Of a DNA stretch of 64,000 bases, positions 57,990 to 64,000 are shown one piece after another. A program made the position numbers and the translations under genes. Location: the NCBI RefSeq assembly GCF_030247185.1, contig NC_080571.1, forward strand, positions 106,103,128 through 106,167,127, given 5' to 3'. The stretch is from Malaya genurostris. Taxonomy: Eukaryota > Arthropoda > Insecta > Diptera > Culicidae. The notes below the pieces were generated by a model. That model was given only the letters and a program-made list of their open reading frames with translations, was not told where the DNA came from and did no database searches. Numbering within the stretch: the first letter of the stretch is position 1; each line of letters begins with the position of its first letter.

Positions 57990-58330
57990 TCACTTTGTAT
58001 GAATTTTTTTTTGCTTTCTCATAAAGAAAGATTGTAGCATTCGACTCAGTTCGTTTAGTAAGCAAAATGTCTGAGTGTGTATGTAAAATTTCTGTGCACT
58101 CACCTTTTTTTGAGATGGCTGAACCGATTTTCACAAATTCAGATTCAAATGAATGGTCTTAAGATGCCTTGAGAAATTCCTGACTTTTATATTGATTCGA
58201 CATCCTCTTCCGGAATTATAAACTCATTTTTCTTAGAGATGACGTAATCGATTTTCACAAACTTAGGTTCAACCGTCCTATACAAAACTCCTGAATATTA
58301 TCCGGATCCGACTTTAGAGTTCGTTAAATA
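57990..58330 (+). repeat. CTTCCGGTTCCGG repeat, plus orientation
   Basis: GCTTTCTCATAAAGAAAG, ATTCGACTCAGTTCGTTTAG, GGCTGAACCGATTTTCACAA and TCCGGATCCGACTTTAGAG. Confidence 0.65.
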
Positions 58331-58499
58331 AGTTCTTTACGTTACTTTTGGGGTCATCTGGCTTTGGAGTTCTAAAAAGGATTTTTTGTTACGCATGATT
58401 ACGTTTGTATACCAGGAAGAAGGGCGCCAGTCAAAATCATTTGTAAGTTTGAGCCTTGACTAAGAAGAAATCATTATATGAATATAATCGTAACACACG

Positions 58500-59515
58500 T
58501 CGTAATATATTTCAATATTTCATACATTTGATAATTAAAGAAACTATCAAAGTGCTGTACGGAGCTAATTTTTGGCTTTCGGAAGGGCCAAATTGTGGAA
58601 TTCTCTACAATATTAAACTCTTTCCGAACATTTTTCCCGACGAGAAGCAGCCAAATGATAACTTTATTTGTGCTCGTTTGGTGCGAATTTCGCAATGTGA
58701 AAATAGCATATAACTAATCAAATTACATTTGATTTGCACTAAACTGATGCGTTTTACCTCCAATTTGCAAAGAAGTAATTTTACTAGTTCTTAAGATAAC
58801 ATTTAGAGCCATTAGAAAGGCTGTTTTTTTTAACGCGGTCCTAACGGCTATAAAAATAGCCGCATACAGAATTTTAATTTCGATTATTTCATTTCGGATT
58901 TGCATTTCATTGAAAGAAACTATCAAGATGCTGTACGGGATTCATTCCTGCCTTTCAGAAGGACCAAATTGTGGAACTCACTACGATATTAAACACTGTT
59001 CGGAACACTTTTCTCGAACGATTTGTTGTACAGCAGCAGATATTTTGTTCTCCTCAGAACGCGTTCTGATTGGCTGGTGTTGACATGAGTCAAATGAGAC
59101 AGGTTTTTCAATAGTGTACTATTGAAATACTTCAATGCTGCTGCTATACACGTTTAAGTTGAAAAACTTCGATTCTATTGGTAGTTAGATTATATAAATC
59201 CTTTCACAGATCCACTGAGCTATAAGCTTTCAAAATACGAGAAAGGCAAACGCGCCTTATGAATTATCCTCTTTGATACTCGTTCATACCAAACATTTAA
59301 AAAATGTTTAATTTTGAATTATTTGAGATTATGTCACACAAGTGAAAATTTTATCATAAAATTGTGATCATATTTTCGATGGCATGTAGCAAAAATTATG
59401 TTGATTCGTTAGATACAACAAGAGAAATTCACGAGCAAAAATTTATCACTCTCTCAGAGAGTACATTTTGAAAAGGCGTCACATAGTAATGTAAGTCGTA
59501 TTCACGACAAAAATA
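58500..59515. repeat. complex repeat with CCAAT- and TATA-like motifs, copy Z
   Basis: 58725-59513 aligns with 54115-55070. It lacks about 180 bp just before GCGGTCCTAACGG. Keeps GGCTATAAAAATAGCCGC, CTGATTGGCTGG, GATTATATAAATCC and GAGAAAGGCAAACGCGCC. 58515-58640 repeats the AACTATCAAnnTGCTGTACG block upstream. Confidence 0.8.
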
Positions 59516-61092
59516 AGAGAAAATACTCAAACAGGGAAAAACTTTTTAAGAACTCAAATCGGGAGTAATTTCGTTACACTTTCGTGTTGTCAAATTTTCA
59601 AAATGCACACAGATGAGCATAATAAAGAAAGACGTAGTTCTACGTCAAAAAATTCTAAACTGGACTAAAAACTTTTCCAATTGGTAGTCATTGTTAGTTG
59701 AAAACTAAACGAATAGATTTCAGATATTCTAGTTCCTGGCTAACGATTCCGGAAGCAGCTGGAAATAGTGGTTACACACACTAAAAATGGAACTTTTCTC
59801 AGGTTTGGCCGATTTTCACAAACTTAGGTTCAAATGAAAGGTCTAATAATCCCATACCAAATTCTAGAATTTCATCTGGATCTGACATCCGGCTGTAGGG
59901 TGAAGGGTTTGAAGAAGTTTTACACCGTCACCTGAAGTGATGAAGCGAAACAGGGATTTTATTTTTAAATTAGGTTCAAAACTGTTCCAATTTAAAGGGT
60001 GATTTTTTGAAGAGGTATAGGATTTGGTTTTGAAAAAATAACACAAAACATTTTCATTTTTTTTATGTTTCGTGACTCATCAGTGCAGAGCAGTTCAAAT
60101 TAAACTGCTTAGTGCTAAACTCGGCAATTCAATTTAAACCGCTAAGCAGACGTAAAGTTTCTGCTACTTACAGAACACTTTTTGTTTTGTAACGGAGTGC
60201 AACGTTTTTTCTGACGTACCGAACGAAAACGTTTCGTTCCATTCTACGTCTTATCACTTATTAAAGAAATCGGGAATGGTAGCTGGAGTTTGAAGTTACA
60301 CAACGGTATTAATAAATTGGGCAAAAACTTAGGTCTAATGAGTGTTTTTTTCAATTTCCAAGAAGTGTCTGGTTTCACCCCATAGGATGTCTGTCTTAGC
60401 TCCGTAGTTTTTGAATTTATGGATTTTGAGTTGGTCACTGCATCACGACTTTTCACGAAAACTAATGCATATTTTTCCAAACCACAAATTGGGAATTGTA
60501 GCTGAAGGCTGAAATTACATAACGGTATACATTACTTGGGTAAAAACCTACTACTAATGGACCCTTTTTTTCAATTTCCTAAATATGTCCGCCTTATCCC
60601 CGGTTGCGTTGTTTTTATTCGGTACGTATCCCCCGGATAAAAAAATTGAGTGTGAATAAATACTATCCGCTTTATATCGAATGATGGAGGCACATGGTTA
60701 TTTGTAATTGAATTCAAAATTTTCCCTCAAAATAATAATAGAGTTCAATATATGTAATCAAATATAGGACATGTTATGAAAAAGATTGAATATTTCCATA
60801 AAAGTAATAAATTAGTAATGAAAAGTATCAAATTTAGTACAAATTCACCGAGTTGATGGTACGAACAGTACCAAGTAGAAGAATAATTGATTTCCACTGA
60901 ATAGACCGGTCGCATTATCGTCACAATGGAATTTCAAAGAAAGGCAGAGATATTGTTTTACCGTAATGTAGAACTTATTTGTTCTACAAATCTAGGTCAG
61001 ACGGTTCAACTGCCATGCATGCCATGAAAGATGCCTTTCGAAGAACAAACTAACATTCGATATCGTTTTTATCTTTCCCGCTCCCTCCGCAG
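59516..61092. other. intergenic; repeat fragment at 59730-59990, otherwise no gene
   Basis: 59730-59990 has CGATTTTCACAAACTTAGG and the rest of the CTTCCGGTTCCGG family order. 60250-61090 is AT-rich and motif-free. It ends in a pyrimidine tract (TTTATCTTTCCCGCTCCCTC) and AG at 61091-61092, a plausible splice acceptor. Confidence 0.45.
60077..60245 (+). repeat. relative of the 267-bp monomer (TTCAA-arm variant)
   Basis: TCATCAGTGCAGAGCAGTTC, then GGCAATTCAATTTAAACCGC and TAAGCAGACGTAAAGTTTCT, then GACGTACCGAACGAAAACG. Plus-strand sister of 33676-33890. Confidence 0.7.
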
Positions 61093-61461
61093 CGCAGATA
61101 GTGTGAACGATGGAACTGCTGGTATCGCAAAAGTCGGCCAACGATTGTTCGCCGAAGCTGGCCGCCAACTCTCGCCGACCAAGTACCGGAATCGTCAATC
61201 CGGTGGCCAGCTTGGATTTCGACGACAGCAGCAGTAGTAATTTCAGTGACATCACGAAAATTCCTCGCGTGCCCGGGGATGGTGCCCAGGCGGAGGATGT
61301 AGGCCCACCAATCGGTAGCTCGGGTCACCTGGAGGGTCGAAAGCAGGAACAACTTGCGGAGTTGATGTTAAATCAAAAGCAGCAGAGTAATGGGGATCTG
61401 CGGCCTTCGCCGATGGTGACATCAATTTGCCAAAGTGAGACTAACGGGAAGGAGTTAAAAG
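61093..61461 (+). CDS. putative first coding exon of a host gene, product unknown
   Basis: A GC-rich segment in AT-rich surroundings. A strong polypyrimidine tract and AG end at 61092. The ATG at 61110 has an in-frame TGA six bases upstream and context ACGATGG. The frame runs without stop to a donor-like AAAAG/GTGGGT at 61461/61462, giving 117 codons plus one base; reading past the donor the frame ends at 61544 in AT-rich sequence. The peptide begins MELLVSQKSANDCSPKLAAN, has the Ser/Asp stretch LDFDDSSSSNFSDITK and a Gln-rich part KQEQLAELMLNQKQQSNG. It is hydrophilic and apparently disordered, with no signal peptide or membrane segment. I do not recognise the protein. A preceding 5' UTR exon and later exons should lie outside. 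Confidence 0.5.
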
Positions 61462-61990
61462 GTGGGTGTGGATTTTTTTATATTTGCATGAAAACGAAAA
61501 AAAAAATGAATACTGTTGTTTGTAAACATCGACAAATCATATGACCGCAAAGCAAACTGTGTTGTTATACGTACAATAGAACGTACGAGTAATTTGCATG
61601 AATACAAGGTTAGCCCATACAAAAATATTTTGTTGGATTCCTCACAGATAAAAATATTTTGTGAATTCACTTCATGAAGCACATTGCATTTGAAGTTGCT
61701 TCACAGGCTTTCAGTCACATTTTCGATTCAACTGATGTCTATTTCACACTACTATTGATTTACATGTCGTGTACATTTCATTACTTTTTCTGTGCTGCAT
61801 TCCAATCGAAACTCTTCGAATATTCCAATTCTAAAATATCTACTCCTGAAAACTTTGAATTATAAGACTTGAGCTATTCGAAGGATTCCTACGGAAAAAA
61901 TAGTTACGAAGAATACGGTAATGAATATCTAATTTCAAAAGCTGTAAAAGTTCGAAACAATCGATTCATCATTGAAGTAGATCTCCCACA
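61462..61990. other. probable intron or intergenic DNA
   Basis: AT-rich, without supported coding sequence. Confidence 0.4.
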
Positions 61991-64000
61991 AAAGTAGCCT
62001 TACTAACATCGTAGCGGACAGATAGTAAATCAAGATCAATCAGTTCAAAGGTTCGGAAGGTTCAAAGGATATCTCCAAGAAAGACGACGGAGAACGAATC
62101 GGACAAATTTTCGTTGGATTGCTTCAATGCGTTGGACATCTCTGTGGTAATAAAGAGACCAGACAACCTTTTCGAGTCTAGAACGCACTAAGACGCACTA
62201 CTAACACTGTATTGCATTGCGGAAAATGAATCCTAGTAGCTTAGAGGCTTCGTAGATACTAGACTCAATGTACTCCCTAAAATTCAACTTAGAATCCAAG
62301 AGGGCACCAAGGTGCTTCACAGACAATGTACGTTCCAGGGTAGTTAGGAAAATGTTATAGTCGAACTTGATTACAGTCTGTTTGCGACTAGAAGAAATGA
62401 GGGAGCATTTGGAGGCGATTAAAACCATTCTGTTGATATTACATCCATCAGTCAAATTATTCAACTGCTCTTGTAAGAACTCCTTGTCAGTTGTGTATTG
62501 CATGACATGAAATAGTTTGAAGTCATCGGCGAACGATAGTTTTAAACACTTGATCGAAAAATTTAAATCCTTTAGATAGAGAAAAAATATAAACGGTCCA
62601 AGGTAACTTCCTTGAGTAAAGTAAGATATGATTGAAGCCGATTCAAAAATTATCCGTGAAATCCCATTTTATTAAACTTGGAGATTGATATTTGATGGTT
62701 AATCTTGTCAAACGCAAACTTGTAGTCGTGCTTGTACACAGCAAAAAATTATGAAATTTATTTTGACGTGAAACCACATATGACACAATTCATAGGAACG
62801 TAATACGTAAAACGACTGAATTTTACAAGAATGATTTAAATATGTGTCAAACATACCCCGCTTTTCAAGAAGACTTGTAAACTTACATGTTTCTGCACTC
62901 AAAAATATGTCAGAATGCATTAAATGTGTGTTAGATCTGCGGTAAAAATGAGTTATTTTTGATGCTCGAATATGTCGGTATCAAAAGGCCCAAATATGCA
63001 CATCTTTTTCTATGTGTGTATGATAAAGGAAAAAAAAATACCAATCATTTGGGGGTTTTGAAATGAAATGCGAAACATAAACAATTCAAATCAGTCATGT
63101 GCACTTTAGCACAAACCGGAACCCAAGAGGTTTCAAACCCCCAAATGACTACTACCTGTTAGCGGCCATCATTCCGTCAATTGTTTTCGTTACTGTCGGC
63201 ATACCAGAATAGACATTGCACTTTTAGTGTAAAACAAGTGCGTTGCAAATAGCAATGACTTTACGTCTGCTTAGCGGATTATGTTGATCCGCGAAGTGGC
63301 ATTAGTAGATCGACAAAATCTGCTAACGCTAATGCGTAACGTAAATAATTCAGTAGGATACCAAGTTTGTAGATGTCGAACGTTTAGGAATGAATCTATG
63401 ATGAGTTTCAAATATAATGTCAGAGCAAATTTTTGTTATGAAATCCAGAATAATAATTTCAAACAACTTTGATACGGCGTACAAAGCTAATATTCTGCGG
63501 TAGTAGGATACTGTACACATGTTTGTTTTACAAAACTGGAAACACATAAGATTTCTTCCATATTTCAGGAAAAAATCCTGAACGTAAAGAGCAATTAAAT
63601 ATATTGGATAGTGGAACCAATAGACTGTTAGGGCAGTTTTTTAGCACCACGGATGGAATTCCGTCGGCTCCAGCACTAGATGAACGTTTTAAATAGCAGT
63701 TTATATAGTAAGATGACATCCAATTGGAGAACGGTGAGGAACCCTATTAGCAGCCAGAGATATTTGTTGCTGAGTTGGGTTTTATTCGAGGACTATTAAA
63801 ATGTTTGCGAAACAAATTGCAAATTCCGAGCGTAAAGGATGCTTCAACGTCGTCGAGGCTCATTAAGGTTGGTAATCCTGATTCCTTCTATTCGTTTTAT
63901 TCGTTGACGTAGTTCCAAAAGGGATTGAGGAAGCATTTAAGATTATTTTGGATGTTGCGTTGAAACCTACAATGAAGCGCTTTGTTCAAGCGTATGTTGC
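61991..64000 (-). pseudogene. Jockey/CR1-type reverse transcriptase pseudogene, runs off right edge
   Basis: From the right edge on the minus strand: linker NNLKCFLNPFWNYVNE, SLDDVEAS, then SSAGADGIPSVVLKNCPNSL, LRSGFFPEIWKKSYVFPVL, AVSKLFEIIILDFIT, HHRFIPKRSTSTNLVSY. After an interruption containing a 267-bp-type repeat (63086-63355) come LSFADDFKLFH (paired catalytic Asp, near 62535), LTDGCNINRM, SVKHLGALLDSKLNFREYIE and ASKLLGFIFR, ending near 61991 with non-coding similarity to 45310-45400. Many frameshifts; dead. The endonuclease would lie beyond the right edge. Confidence 0.85.
63086..63355 (-). repeat. single dispersed copy of the 267-bp array monomer
   Basis: Aligns with one whole monomer on the minus strand: CAGTCATGTGCAC, GCGGCCAT, TTGTTTTCGTTAC, ATAGCAATGACTTTACGTCT, GCTTAGCGGATTATGTTGAT and a diverged far end. 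It starts and stops at the same phase of the monomer, so it is one unit long, and it sits inside the RT pseudogene. Confidence 0.85.

Overview
The window is eukaryotic and looks like intergenic or intronic DNA from a dipteran, most likely a mosquito. That placement is inferred from AT-rich sequence packed with insect-type non-LTR retrotransposons, mariner/Tc1 and hAT relics, tRNA-derived SINEs, and a very common repeat carrying the motif CTTCCGGTTCCGG. I saw no rRNA, canonical tRNA, CRISPR, phage or bacterial gene. Almost everything that can be named is a transposable element. One short GC-rich segment (61093-61461) looks like a host exon.

Layout. 1-4369: I-like non-LTR element on the minus strand; its ORF2 (endonuclease plus reverse transcriptase) is open for all 841 visible codons and runs off the left edge. 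4370-5605: dead mariner that lacks the end touching that element. 6482-6779: 149-bp tandem duplication. 7165-8745: large copy of the CTTCCGGTTCCGG repeat holding a 65-unit AAT microsatellite; a partial inverted copy lies at 18706-19321. 13605-14280: RNase H end of an I-like element. 14340-16543: Tc1-like relic and a second mariner family with both TIRs. 19904-29172: SINEs of at least two families, several with target-site duplications, plus a mariner inserted in a fragment of another. 31669-32548: deletion derivative of the first mariner. 36709-39851: RTE-type non-LTR element with endonuclease and RT, a GGTAA tail and a 10-bp target duplication, disabled by frameshifts. 40330-42628: 8.6 head-to-tail copies of a 267-bp hairpin-rich monomer. 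44856-50014: a 5.16-kb composite with hAT-like ends and a hAT dimerisation motif, splitting an older repeat and holding RT fragments, a MITE, a tRNA-like SINE and a hAT MITE with a perfect 8-bp duplication. 52122-52196: near-perfect 31-bp hairpin. 53690-55070 and 58500-59515: copies of a repeat with CCAAT- and TATA-like motifs. 61991-64000: decayed Jockey/CR1-type RT pseudogene with a single copy of the 267-bp monomer inside it.

The parts do not form a pathway; the story is layered insertion. The best candidates for something undescribed are the 267-bp monomer family, whose foldback arms persist across strongly diverged dispersed copies, and the nested hAT composite.
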